Below are positions 15,477 to 22,913 of a stretch of DNA of 25,125 bases, one piece after another (the first letter of the stretch is position 1; each line of letters starts with the position of its first letter). A program made the translations under genes and the position numbers. The DNA lies in assembly GCA_023422695.1 (NCBI GenBank), contig JAFAGN010000109.1, forward strand, positions 1 through 25,125. The letters run 5' to 3'. This stretch comes from Pseudomonadota bacterium (GTDB lineage: Bacteria > Pseudomonadota > Alphaproteobacteria > Sphingomonadales > Sphingomonadaceae). The notes beneath the pieces are model-generated. The model was given only the letters and a program-made list of their open reading frames with translations. It ran no database searches and was not told the DNA's origin.

Positions 15477-16421
15477 ATGAAAATGCGTCAGATCACTTTC
15501 CTTGGGGCCGCGGCGATCACGCTTGCGGCGACCATGCCCGCAGCAGCGCAGGACGGCGCGATCGACAAGCGCGTCGAGCGGCTGGAAAAGGAAATGCGCG
15601 CGGTTCAGCGCTCGGTCTTTCCCGGTGGCAGTCCGACCTTTTTCGAAGGCGAAATCGCACCCGACAACACCCCCGGCGAACGCGCGCGCAGCAACGCCCC
15701 GGTGATCGATCTGACCGCGCGAGTCGATGCGCTGGAAAGCCAGCTTCAGGCGCTGACCGGCCAGACCGAGCAGAATGCGTTTCAGCTTCGCGAACTCGAA
15801 AAGCAGTTCACCGCGTACAAGGCCGAGATGGACAAGCGCTTCGCCGAGCCGGAGGCTGCCGCGATCCCGGCCAGCCTTCCTGCTACGCCGACGGTAAAGC
15901 CGCCGGCAGCGGCAGCGACGGCGGCGGCGACCCCCGCGAAAAAGCCCGCAACCCCCGCCGCCAAACCGGCAGCGACGACGCCCAATGCAGCGCGGCTCGC
16001 CTTGGTCAAAAAGGTGGAGATTCCGACGACGGGCAACGAAACCAAGGATGCCTACGACTATGGCTATCGCCTGTGGGAAGCGAAGCTGTATCCCGAAGCG
16101 CAGGCGCAGCTGAAGCAGGTCGTCACCAAATGGCCGACCAGCAGCCAGGCCAGTTTTGCCCAGAATCTGCTCGGCCGCGCCTATCTGGATGAGGGCAAGC
16201 CCAGCCTCGCGGCGGTCGCCTTCTATAACAATTACAAGGACCGCCCCAGCGGCGCGCGGGCGCCGCACAGCCTGATGTACATGGGGGTTGCGCTCGATAA
16301 ACTCGGTCGCAAGGCCGACGCCTGCAAGGCGTTCCGCGAACTCGAAGAAGTCTATGGCGACAAGGCGCCGCAGGATGTCCGGACCGATGCAGCCGCCGCA
16401 AAAGCAAAAGCAGGCTGCTGA
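15477..16421 (+). CDS. cpoB: Tol-Pal associated periplasmic protein CpoB (YbgF)
   Basis: This is a periplasmic coordinator of Tol-Pal and peptidoglycan synthesis at division. From the ATG at 15477 there are 314 residues: a signal peptide (about 1-25, cut near AAAQ), an N-terminal coiled coil for trimerisation (about 30-125, heptad-like RVERLEKEMRAVQ), a low-complexity Ala/Pro/Lys/Thr linker (about 130-175), and a C-terminal TPR domain (about 190-305, AYDYGYRLWEAKLYPEAQAQLKQVV). An upstream TTG in frame is less likely. In many Alphaproteobacteria the gene follows pal in tolQRAB-pal-cpoB-tilS-ftsH. Here the tilS-ftsH side is kept, but the tol-pal genes are missing upstream. Its 3' end overlaps tilS. 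Confidence 0.92.
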   Translation: MKMRQITFLGAAAITLAATMPAAAQDGAIDKRVERLEKEMRAVQRSVFPGGSPTFFEGEIAPDNTPGERARSNAPVIDLTARVDALESQLQALTGQTEQNAFQLRELEKQFTAYKAEMDKRFAEPEAAAIPASLPATPTVKPPAAAATAAATPAKKPATPAAKPAATTPNAARLALVKKVEIPTTGNETKDAYDYGYRLWEAKLYPEAQAQLKQVVTKWPTSSQASFAQNLLGRAYLDEGKPSLAAVAFYNNYKDRPSGARAPHSLMYMGVALDKLGRKADACKAFRELEEVYGDKAPQDVRTDAAAAKAKAGC

Positions 16422-17379
16422 TCGCGACAGTGCCGACCGGCTGGCGGGCGACCTGCGGGCGCTCGCCGGGTCCGATTGGCACCGCTTGCACTATGGCGTC
16501 GCGGTGTCGGGCGGCCCGGATAGCATGGCATTGCTGTGGCTGATGGCGACCTTACTGCCCGGACAGGTCTGGGCAGCAACGGTCGATCACGGCCTGCGCA
16601 AGGGATCGGACGAAGAAGCGCGCATGGTCGCAAGCTTCTGCAATCGCGAACATATTCCGCACTCGACCTTGCGCCCCGCGGCACCGATCAAGGGATCGTT
16701 GCAGGCCGCGGCGCGCGCCGAACGCTATCTGCTGCTCGATCAATGGCGCAGCGCCAACGCGCTCGACCATATCCTGACCGCGCATCATGCCGACGATCAG
16801 CTGGAGACGATCGTGATGCGGCTCAATCGCAGCAGCGGGGTCGGCGGGCTGGCCGCTATCCGTTCGCGCAACGGTATCGTCATGCGGCCGCTGCTCCACT
16901 GGCGCCGCGCCGAGCTGGTCGAGCTGGCGCTGGAGCATGACCTGCCGTTTGTCGACGACCCGTCGAACAGCAACAATCGCTTCGATCGCGCGCGGCTGCG
17001 GCAGGCGCTCAAATCGCAGACGGTGCTCGACCCCGCCGCCGCCGCGCGGTCCGCCGGCTGGCTCGCCGAAGCCGACGAAGCGCTCGACTGGGCGGTCGAG
17101 CGCCTGATCGCGTCATGGCCCGACGCCTCCGACATCGCGGTCATTCGCAACGACAATTATCCGCCAGAGGTGTTTCGCCGCATTGTCGCGCAGCGCCTGC
17201 ACGCCAATGCGCCGCAGCTGGCGGTGCGCGGGGCGTCGCTCGATGGGGTGATCGCCGCGATGCACAAGGGCAAGCGCGCCATGGTGGGCGCGCTGCTGAT
17301 CGACGCCGTTCGCGGCCTCGAAGGGTCGATCTGGCGCATTTCTGCCGCGCCGCGCCGGAAACAGCCAAAAAAGGGCTGA
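16387..17379 (+). CDS. tilS: tRNA(Ile)-lysidine synthase
   Basis: It converts C34 of the CAU-anticodon tRNA-Ile to lysidine using ATP and lysine, allowing AUA decoding. From the ATG at 16387 it has 330 residues. The N-type ATP-pyrophosphatase PP-loop VAVSGGPDSMALL (38-50) is present. It is followed by family blocks TVDHGLRKGSDEEA, LTAHHADDQLETIVMRLNRSSG and RPLLHWRRAEL, and FVDDPSNSNNRFDRARLR. The protein is shorter than E. coli TilS and seems to have little of the C-terminal domain, as in many alphaproteobacteria. The start lies inside cpoB (35-base overlap); an ATG at 16375 is an alternative. Confidence 0.94.
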   Translation: MQPPQKQKQAADRDSADRLAGDLRALAGSDWHRLHYGVAVSGGPDSMALLWLMATLLPGQVWAATVDHGLRKGSDEEARMVASFCNREHIPHSTLRPAAPIKGSLQAAARAERYLLLDQWRSANALDHILTAHHADDQLETIVMRLNRSSGVGGLAAIRSRNGIVMRPLLHWRRAELVELALEHDLPFVDDPSNSNNRFDRARLRQALKSQTVLDPAAAARSAGWLAEADEALDWAVERLIASWPDASDIAVIRNDNYPPEVFRRIVAQRLHANAPQLAVRGASLDGVIAAMHKGKRAMVGALLIDAVRGLEGSIWRISAAPRRKQPKKG

Positions 17380-17387
17380 TTGGCTCA

Positions 17388-17415
17388 TTGTCATTTAACG
17401 CTATCACCCTATCTT
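17388..17415 (+). promoter_or_regulatory. Candidate promoter of ftsH
   Basis: TTGTCA (17388-17393, five of six to the -35 consensus) and TATCTT (17410-17415, four of six to the -10) are separated by 16 bases in the 80-base gap before ftsH. The ribosome-binding site AGGAAAG (17446-17452) follows, 7 bases before the ATG. I see no obvious heat-shock promoter, though ftsH is heat-inducible in E. coli. Confidence 0.5.
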
Positions 17416-17459
17416 GGTGGCAGTGAGCGCGGCGCCGCGCCGATTAGGAAAGTACTCGC

Positions 17460-19406
17460 ATGCAGGACGACAAGGAACCGCAGGGCAACCCCTGGATGAA
17501 GAGTGTGATGATCTGGAGCGGCATTTTGCTCGCCATGCTCCTCGTCGCCTCGATGTTCGGTGGTGCCGCGCAGCCTGCGGGCAGCGCGCTGGCCTATTCG
17601 GAGTTCCGTCAGAAGGTCGAGGAAGGCGCCGTCAAGGACGTCGTCCTGTCCGAAGACAAGGTGACCGGTACGCTGTCGAACGGCGACCGCTTTACCGCAA
17701 ACGTCGTGCGCGACCCCGACCTGCTCAAAATGCTCAATGACAATGGCGTCAAATATGACGGCAAGGCCACCGAAGCGCCGAATTTCTGGATGTACATGCT
17801 CATCCAGTCGCTGCCGTTCATTCTGATCCTCGGCATCGCCTTCTTCGTCTTTCGCCAGGTGCAGAAGAACAATGGCTCGGGCGCAATGGGCTTTGGCAAA
17901 TCGCGCGCCAAAATGCTGACCGTAAAGCAGGGCAAGGTCACTTTCGACGACGTCGCCGGTATCGATGAAGCCCGCGAAGAACTCGAAGAGATCGTCGAGT
18001 TCCTGCGCGATCCGAGCAAATTTTCGCGCCTCGGTGGCCAGATCCCCAAGGGTGCGCTGCTTGTTGGTTCGCCGGGCACCGGCAAGACGCTGCTTGCTCG
18101 CGCGATTGCAGGCGAAGCCGGCGTTCCTTTCTTCACCATTTCGGGTTCGGATTTCGTCGAAATGTTCGTCGGCGTTGGTGCATCGCGCGTCCGCGACATG
18201 TTCGAACAGGCTAAGCGCAACGCGCCTTGCATCGTCTTTATCGACGAAATCGACGCGGTCGGCCGCCATCGCGGCGCCGGTCTGGGCAACGGCAATGACG
18301 AGCGCGAACAGACGCTGAACCAGCTGCTGGTCGAAATGGACGGCTTCGAGGCGAATGAAGGCATCATCATCGTCGCGGCGACCAACCGCCCCGACGTTCT
18401 CGACCCCGCCCTCCTCCGTCCGGGCCGCTTTGACCGCCAGGTCGTCGTGCCGCGCCCCGACATCGAGGGTCGCCAGAAAATTCTCGAGGTCCATACCCGC
18501 AAAAAGCCGCTGGCACCCGACGTTGATCTGCGCCGTGTTGCGCGCGGCACCCCGGGCTTCTCGGGCGCCGATCTGGCTAATCTTTGCAACGAAGCGGCGC
18601 TGCTCGCGGCGCGCAAGGGCAAGCGCCTGATCGCCAATGGCGAGTTTGAAGAGGCGAAGGACAAGGTCATGATGGGCGCCGAGCGGCGTTCGATGGTGAT
18701 GACCGAGGACGAGAAGAAATCGACGGCCTATCACGAGGCGGGTCACGCGCTCGTGTCGCTCCATGTCGAAGGCTGCGATCCGCTGCACAAGGTGACGATC
18801 ATTCCGCGCGGCCGCGCGCTGGGGGTGACGTGGAACCTGCCCGAACGCGACCGTTATTCGATGAGCATGAAGCAGATGAAGGCGCGGCTCGCGCTCTGCT
18901 TCGGCGGCCGCATCGCCGAGCAGCTGATCTATGGCAAGGATGAGCTCAATACCGGCGCGTCGAACGACATTCAGCAGGCGACCGACATGGCGCGGTCGAT
19001 GGTGATGGAATATGGCATGTCGGAAAAGCTCGGCTGGCTGCGCTATCGCGACAATCAGGACGAAGTGTTCCTGGGCCACAGCGTGTCGCGCGCGCAGAAT
19101 ATGTCGGAAGAGACGGCAAAGCTGATCGACGCCGAAGTCCGCCGCCTGGTCGAAGAAGGCGAAAAGACCGCGCGCAAGGTGCTGACCGACCATCTCGATG
19201 AACTGCATCTGCTTGCGGGCGCATTGCTCGAATATGAAACGCTGTCGGGCGAAGAATCGAAGCGCGCGATCAAGGGCGAAGACATCGGCCGCGAGGACGA
19301 TGCCGACAAGCGCGGCACGCCGGTGTCGGGCCATGCCGGTTCGCTGCCGCAGATCAAGCGGAAGCCGCGCGGGCCGTTCGGCGACCCGAAGCCGCAAGGC
19401 GCCTAG
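17460..19406 (+). CDS. ftsH: ATP-dependent zinc metalloprotease FtsH
   Basis: This is a membrane-anchored AAA+ protease for quality control of membrane and regulatory proteins. The 648 residues match the family: a first membrane helix (about 16-36), a small periplasmic domain, a second helix (about 112-134), then the AAA domain with Walker A GSPGTGKT (203-210, K209), Walker B IVFIDEID (258-265) and the second region of homology (ATNRPDVLDPALLRPGRFDR). The protease domain has HEAGH (425-429) with the third zinc ligand in SNDIQQ (D503). The Walker A carries Ser where E. coli has Pro (GPPGTGKT). A good ribosome-binding site precedes the ATG. It follows tilS as in many Alphaproteobacteria, but the usual downstream glmM is absent. 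Confidence 0.98.
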   Translation: MQDDKEPQGNPWMKSVMIWSGILLAMLLVASMFGGAAQPAGSALAYSEFRQKVEEGAVKDVVLSEDKVTGTLSNGDRFTANVVRDPDLLKMLNDNGVKYDGKATEAPNFWMYMLIQSLPFILILGIAFFVFRQVQKNNGSGAMGFGKSRAKMLTVKQGKVTFDDVAGIDEAREELEEIVEFLRDPSKFSRLGGQIPKGALLVGSPGTGKTLLARAIAGEAGVPFFTISGSDFVEMFVGVGASRVRDMFEQAKRNAPCIVFIDEIDAVGRHRGAGLGNGNDEREQTLNQLLVEMDGFEANEGIIIVAATNRPDVLDPALLRPGRFDRQVVVPRPDIEGRQKILEVHTRKKPLAPDVDLRRVARGTPGFSGADLANLCNEAALLAARKGKRLIANGEFEEAKDKVMMGAERRSMVMTEDEKKSTAYHEAGHALVSLHVEGCDPLHKVTIIPRGRALGVTWNLPERDRYSMSMKQMKARLALCFGGRIAEQLIYGKDELNTGASNDIQQATDMARSMVMEYGMSEKLGWLRYRDNQDEVFLGHSVSRAQNMSEETAKLIDAEVRRLVEEGEKTARKVLTDHLDELHLLAGALLEYETLSGEESKRAIKGEDIGREDDADKRGTPVSGHAGSLPQIKRKPRGPFGDPKPQGA

Positions 19407-19468
19407 CGACTAACGCCTTGGTCGCTCGATTCAGGGGTTATTCATTGGCTGACGGCAAGTTGCGGCGC

Positions 19469-19855
19469 ATGGTCTTCGGAAAACGCGCCCGCATCTTGCC
19501 CGCCATGGTTGTTGCGCCGCTGCTGTGCGCGATGGCGCCGGGTGACATGAGCGTCGCGGCGTTTCTGGTCCGCGCCGATTCCCTCTCGCGCCTTGGCCCC
19601 CTCGCCCTCGCAACCCCGCAGGGCAACCAGCTGAAGGGTGAGGTCGTCGCGGCGGGCAAGCGTTACAAGGCGCGCATCGACGCCGATCGAAAGGCCGGAC
19701 GCAAAACGACCAGTTGCCCGCCGGAATCAGGCACGCTGACCCCCGATCAATGGCTCGCGCATCTGCGCTCCTATCCCGCATCTGTGCGACCGAAGGTCAG
19801 CATCCATGCGGCCTTCGATGCCCTGATGAAGAAACGCTACCCCTGCCCGGCGTGA
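19469..19855 (+). CDS. Small secreted protein, possibly Rap1a/Tai-like
   Basis: The product has 128 residues from the ATG at 19469; the frame is open back to a TTG at 19418, and neither start has a clear ribosome-binding site. A signal-like segment (about 8-25) suggests export. The mature part has two cysteines, C83 (SCPP) and C126 (PCPA), flanking a helical stretch (LTPDQWLAHLRSYPASVRPKVSIHAAFDALM in outline). This Cys ... W/L ... P ... A ... PCP pattern is reminiscent of the Rap1a/Tai immunity-type fold, but no toxin or type VI gene is nearby. The family call is a weak resemblance only. It lies between ftsH and the DUF11-like gene. Confidence 0.65.
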   Translation: MVFGKRARILPAMVVAPLLCAMAPGDMSVAAFLVRADSLSRLGPLALATPQGNQLKGEVVAAGKRYKARIDADRKAGRKTTSCPPESGTLTPDQWLAHLRSYPASVRPKVSIHAAFDALMKKRYPCPA

Positions 19856-19887
19856 TGCGCCATGGAACGGTCGGTGAGGAGAAGATG

Positions 19888-20382
19888 ATGACCGGTAGAT
19901 CGTGGACGACGTTGATGCTGGCGGCGGTACTGACGCCCATGTTGGCGCTGACGGCGCCGCCTGCGGCGGCACAGGGCGGCGTATTGACCAACAAGGTCGA
20001 GCTGGAAAAGCCGGGTGCGATCGTCGATGGGCGCGAAGGCGACAAGGTCTATACGACCCCCGATGTCGTGGTACCCGGCGACCGGATCCGCCTGACGCTG
20101 ATCTTTACCAACAAGGGCACCGACGCGGCATCGGACGTCAATCTGACCAATCCGATCCCCGAAGCGCTGGCCTTTGACGGCACCAACGATACGACGGGAT
20201 TTTCGGTCTCGGTCGATGGCGCCAAGACGTTCGGAACGCTGGCCGCATTGACGGTAACGACACCCGGCGCGGCCCCGCGCCCTGCCACGGCCTCCGACGT
20301 TACCCATGTGCGCTGGGTCTGGCCCGACGCGATTCCGGTGGGGCAAAGCCGCTCGGTCGCCTTCTTCGGCCGCGTTCGATAG
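19888..20382 (+). CDS. Secreted DUF11-like repeat-domain protein
   Basis: The product has 164 residues with a cleavable signal peptide (about 1-28, ending APPAAAQ). The mature part is a single beta-sandwich of the DUF11 or conserved-repeat type: VVPGDRIRLTLIFTNKGTDAASDVNLTNPIPEAL is its diagnostic core in outline, followed by a DGA and VRW segment. DUF11 domains are usually found in tandem in large surface proteins; a single exported copy is less common. AGGAG at 19877-19881 favours the second of two adjacent ATGs (19888, spacing 6). The frame is open upstream to 19714, but that part overlaps the preceding gene. Function unknown; an envelope or adhesion role would be a guess. Confidence 0.78.
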   Translation: MTGRSWTTLMLAAVLTPMLALTAPPAAAQGGVLTNKVELEKPGAIVDGREGDKVYTTPDVVVPGDRIRLTLIFTNKGTDAASDVNLTNPIPEALAFDGTNDTTGFSVSVDGAKTFGTLAALTVTTPGAAPRPATASDVTHVRWVWPDAIPVGQSRSVAFFGRVR

Positions 20383-20401
20383 TCGCACGGCAGCTTCGCC
20401 C

Positions 20402-21007
20402 GTGACGATCTTTTGCGACGAATCGGGCGGGTTGAACGCGGGCGCGATGACGTTTGCCGCGGTGATGCTGACCCCGCAGGCAGCCGCCGACATCCACAAT
20501 CGCTTTCGCAGCGTCACCGGCCTGCGCGGCGAGCTCAAGGGCAGCCGTATCAGCATCGTCGAGCGCGCCTATCTGCTCGAACTGTTCGATCGCGCGGGTG
20601 GCCGCGCCTGGGTGGCGGTGGCGAAACGCGACGCGCTGGCGCCGCAACCGGATGGAACGATGCCCAGCGACCTGGCGCTCTATGCCGCCTTGCTCAACCT
20701 CGCGGTCGGTCGCTGGCTGCCCGAAACCGGCGGTGTATGCACCGACGTCGTGATCGATGAGGGCCGATATGATGCTGCGATTCTGACAAAGGTCCGCGAA
20801 GAGATACAGGCCGGGCTGGGCCAATGGGGCCGCGCGTCACTTGCCGACAGCCGCCGCAGCGACGGGGTGCAGATCGCCGATGTGGTCGCGAACAGCCTGT
20901 TCAATATCGCCGTCGACTCGCCGCGCGCGCATCGCATCCAGCGGATCATCGAGCCGATGCTGGCATCGAAAGCGATCCGCGTGGCGGAGTTGACGCAGGT
21001 TATGTAG
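20402..21007 (+). CDS. DUF3800-family protein (RNase H-like fold)
   Basis: The product has 201 residues from GTG at 20402, chosen because the family begins right at the first strand, here VTIFCDESG (D6, E7, S8). Further typical points are LKGSR (K47), an acidic strand VVIDEG (D119, E120), and the C-terminal block SDGVQIADVVANSL (D154, Q157, D160). These acidic residues suggest a metal-dependent nuclease-like site of RNase H type, but no activity is established for the family as far as I know. It has no signal peptide. It starts 19 bases after the DUF11-like stop, so the two are probably co-transcribed. Members of the family also occur in mobile and defence contexts, though nothing else here suggests such an island. 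Confidence 0.75.
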   Translation: MTIFCDESGGLNAGAMTFAAVMLTPQAAADIHNRFRSVTGLRGELKGSRISIVERAYLLELFDRAGGRAWVAVAKRDALAPQPDGTMPSDLALYAALLNLAVGRWLPETGGVCTDVVIDEGRYDAAILTKVREEIQAGLGQWGRASLADSRRSDGVQIADVVANSLFNIAVDSPRAHRIQRIIEPMLASKAIRVAELTQVM

Positions 21008-21046
21008 CGGGATGGTTGCTTTGGGGTGGGGAGCGGACGCGCCAAT

Positions 21047-21140
21047 GCCGCCGCCCCCGCGAAGGCGGGGGCCGCTAGCTGCCTATTCCTGCGCTGCTAC
21101 GTAAACCGATAGCGGCCCCCGCCTTCGCGGGGGCGACGGC
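21047..21140. repeat. REP-like nested palindrome
   Basis: Two 31-base arms (21047-21077 and 21110-21140) are inverted copies with one mismatch, separated by 32 bases. Each arm contains its own hairpin: CCCCCGC-GAAG-GCGGGGG at 21054-21071 and CCCCCGC-CTTC-GCGGGGG at 21116-21133. This design matches the repetitive extragenic palindromes common in sphingomonads (my recollection, not searched). It sits between the convergent DUF3800 and rpoZ genes and could also end transcription from both sides. Confidence 0.85.
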
Positions 21141-21180
21141 TTATCTTGCTTTTTAGCGGAAACCCCACGCACCCCGCCCC

Positions 21181-21210
21181 AACGAAAAGGGCCGCAGTTT
21201 CCTGCGGCCC
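21181..21210 (-). terminator. Intrinsic terminator of rpoZ
   Basis: On the minus strand, GGGCCGCAG and CTGCGGCCC form a perfect 9-bp stem with a GAAA loop, immediately followed by TTTT. It lies 24 bases after the rpoZ stop codon. Confidence 0.85.
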
Positions 21211-21233
21211 CCTGAATGCGATAATCGCGATGC

Positions 21234-21578
21234 TTATTCGAAGTCGCTGCCACCACCTGCGGGGCTGCGCGGCGGCGCGGCGGCGGTCAGGCGGAGGGCT
21301 TCCGCCGAGCGGCTGATCGAGCTGATTTCGTCGGGCGTGTCGTCGTCGTCGACCACGACCTTTTGCAGCGTGGTAACCAGCATTTCCTTCAGATCCTTCG
21401 GACGCACGGTCTGTTCGGCGATTTCGCGCAGCGCCACGACGGGGTTCTTGTCGCGGTCGCGATCGACGGTCAGTTCCGAACCGCCCGAAATCTCGCGCGC
21501 GCGGTGCGCGGAGAGCAGGACGAGGTCGAAACGGTTGGGAATCTTGTCGACGCAATCCTCGACGGTAACGCGGGCCAT
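21234..21578 (-). CDS. rpoZ: RNA polymerase omega subunit
   Basis: This small subunit helps assemble and stabilise the beta' subunit of RNA polymerase and, in some bacteria, forms part of the ppGpp site. The 114 residues open with the family signature MARVTVEDCVDKIPNRFDLVLLSAHRAR in outline, followed by DKNPVVALREIAEQTV. The N-terminal part is well conserved; the acidic and Gly/Pro-rich C-terminal 40 residues are variable. AAGGAA lies 5 bases before the ATG. Here it stands alone, divergent from the phospholipase D-like gene, with its own terminator; no spoT or gmk neighbour is seen. Confidence 0.96.
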   Translation of the reverse strand: MARVTVEDCVDKIPNRFDLVLLSAHRAREISGGSELTVDRDRDKNPVVALREIAEQTVRPKDLKEMLVTTLQKVVVDDDDTPDEISSISRSAEALRLTAAAPPRSPAGGGSDFE

Positions 21579-21680
21579 GTTGTTTCCTTAGATATCGGAG
21601 AGACCAGCCTTTTGGGAGGCATGGCGGCAAGCGCTGCGCGCTAGCAGCAAGCCCCGCCGCTGTCAATCAAAGCCCTGCCC

Positions 21681-22913
21681 TTGCGGGCGTCGCTGGCGTC
21701 CGCCTATGAGCAGGCGATGGCCGACGTTCCCTGTCCCGCTAGCGATCCCGACGCATTGACCGCCGATGTCGCCGGACACCGACTGGAGGTCATCGCCGAC
21801 GGCGGCCAGCGGCGCGACCGCATCCTGGCGCTGCTCAGCGGCGCGATCCGCAGCATCGACATCGTCATGTACATCTTTGCGCATGACGACGTCGGCACCC
21901 AGGTGCTGGATGCCATGACCGCGGCGGCACGGCGCGGCGTGCGCGTGCGCGCGGTGATCGACAGCTTCGGGTCGTCCAATATTTCGGACAGTATCTTTGC
22001 CCCGCTGCGCGAGGCGGGCGGCAGCGTGACCTTTTTCTCGCGGCGCTGGCGCTCCAGCTATTTGATCCGCAATCACCAGAAGCTTTTGGTGATCGATGAC
22101 AATGTGGCGGTGACCGGCGGCTTCAACATCGCCGAACCCTATCTTGCCGCACGGCGCGACAATTGCTGGTTCGACCTTGGCATCATCGTTCGCGGCCCAT
22201 CGGTGGCGCGGATGGTCGCGTGGTTCGAAGAAATCCACGACTATACGGTGAACAACGACGGCAAGCTGCTGATGCTGCGCCGACTGATCCGCGAATGGCC
22301 CGTCGATGCAGGACCGGTCACCTGGCTGGTCGGCGGTCCGACCCAGCGGCTGTCGCCGTGGGCGCGCGCCGTGCGCAGCGACCTGACCGGTGCGCGTCAG
22401 CTCGATATGGCGATGGCCTATTTCTCGCCCGGGCAGGGCATGTTGCGGCGGCTGGGCCGCGTCGCGCGCAACGGGCGGGCGCGCTTCATCATGGCGGCGA
22501 AATCCGACAATGCCGCGACGATCGGCGCCTCGCGGTTGCTCTATGGCTATCTGCTGCGCAAAGGTGCGCAGATCTGGGAATATCAACCCTGCAAACTGCA
22601 CATGAAGCTGATCGTGATCGACGACGTCGTCTATATCGGCACCGCCAATTTCGACATGCGCAGCCTGTTCGTGAACGTCGAGGTGATGCTGCGCGTCGCC
22701 GATGCCGGTTTTGCGGCGCAAATGCGCGGCTTTATCGCGGCGCAGCAAACCGAATGCGAGATTATCACCCGCGCATCGCACAAGGCGCGCGCCGGGTGGC
22801 TCACCCGGCTACGCTGGACGCTGGCGTGGTTCGTGGTGGGGGCCGCGGATTATACCGTGTCGCGGCGGCTGAACTTCGGGCTGGGTGATCCCGATCCAGA
22901 TTTGGAGGTTTAG
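21681..22913 (+). CDS. Phospholipase D-like / cardiolipin synthase family protein
   Basis: The product has 410 residues with two HKD motifs: NHQKLLVIDD (H132, K134, D139) followed by GGFNIAEPY, and LHMKLIVIDD (H307, K309, D314) followed by GTANFDMRS. Two HKD motifs with the GGFN and NFDxRS context fit bacterial cardiolipin synthases, which condense phosphatidylglycerol or related lipids. The N-terminus lacks the two membrane helices of ClsA, as in ClsB/ClsC-like and sphingomonad forms. The frame begins at TTG 21681; ATG at 21717 would cut into a segment (YEQAMADVPCPASDPDAL) that looks family-like, so I kept the longer form. Its stop overlaps that of the convergent methyltransferase gene. Confidence 0.87.
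   Translation: MRASLASAYEQAMADVPCPASDPDALTADVAGHRLEVIADGGQRRDRILALLSGAIRSIDIVMYIFAHDDVGTQVLDAMTAAARRGVRVRAVIDSFGSSNISDSIFAPLREAGGSVTFFSRRWRSSYLIRNHQKLLVIDDNVAVTGGFNIAEPYLAARRDNCWFDLGIIVRGPSVARMVAWFEEIHDYTVNNDGKLLMLRRLIREWPVDAGPVTWLVGGPTQRLSPWARAVRSDLTGARQLDMAMAYFSPGQGMLRRLGRVARNGRARFIMAAKSDNAATIGASRLLYGYLLRKGAQIWEYQPCKLHMKLIVIDDVVYIGTANFDMRSLFVNVEVMLRVADAGFAAQMRGFIAAQQTECEIITRASHKARAGWLTRLRWTLAWFVVGAADYTVSRRLNFGLGDPDPDLEV

Noticed and set aside
14433..16268. Long minus-strand open frame opposite the rodZ-like gene and cpoB
   Set aside because: It crosses two well-supported genes and their intergenic hairpin, has Arg/Gly-rich composition and no family features.
17409..19397. Very long open frame on the minus strand opposite ftsH
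   Set aside because: It lies entirely antisense to an unmistakable ftsH. In GC-rich genes with a GC-rich third codon position, the antisense frame is often free of stops. The translation is His/Arg/Ala-rich with no recognisable domain.
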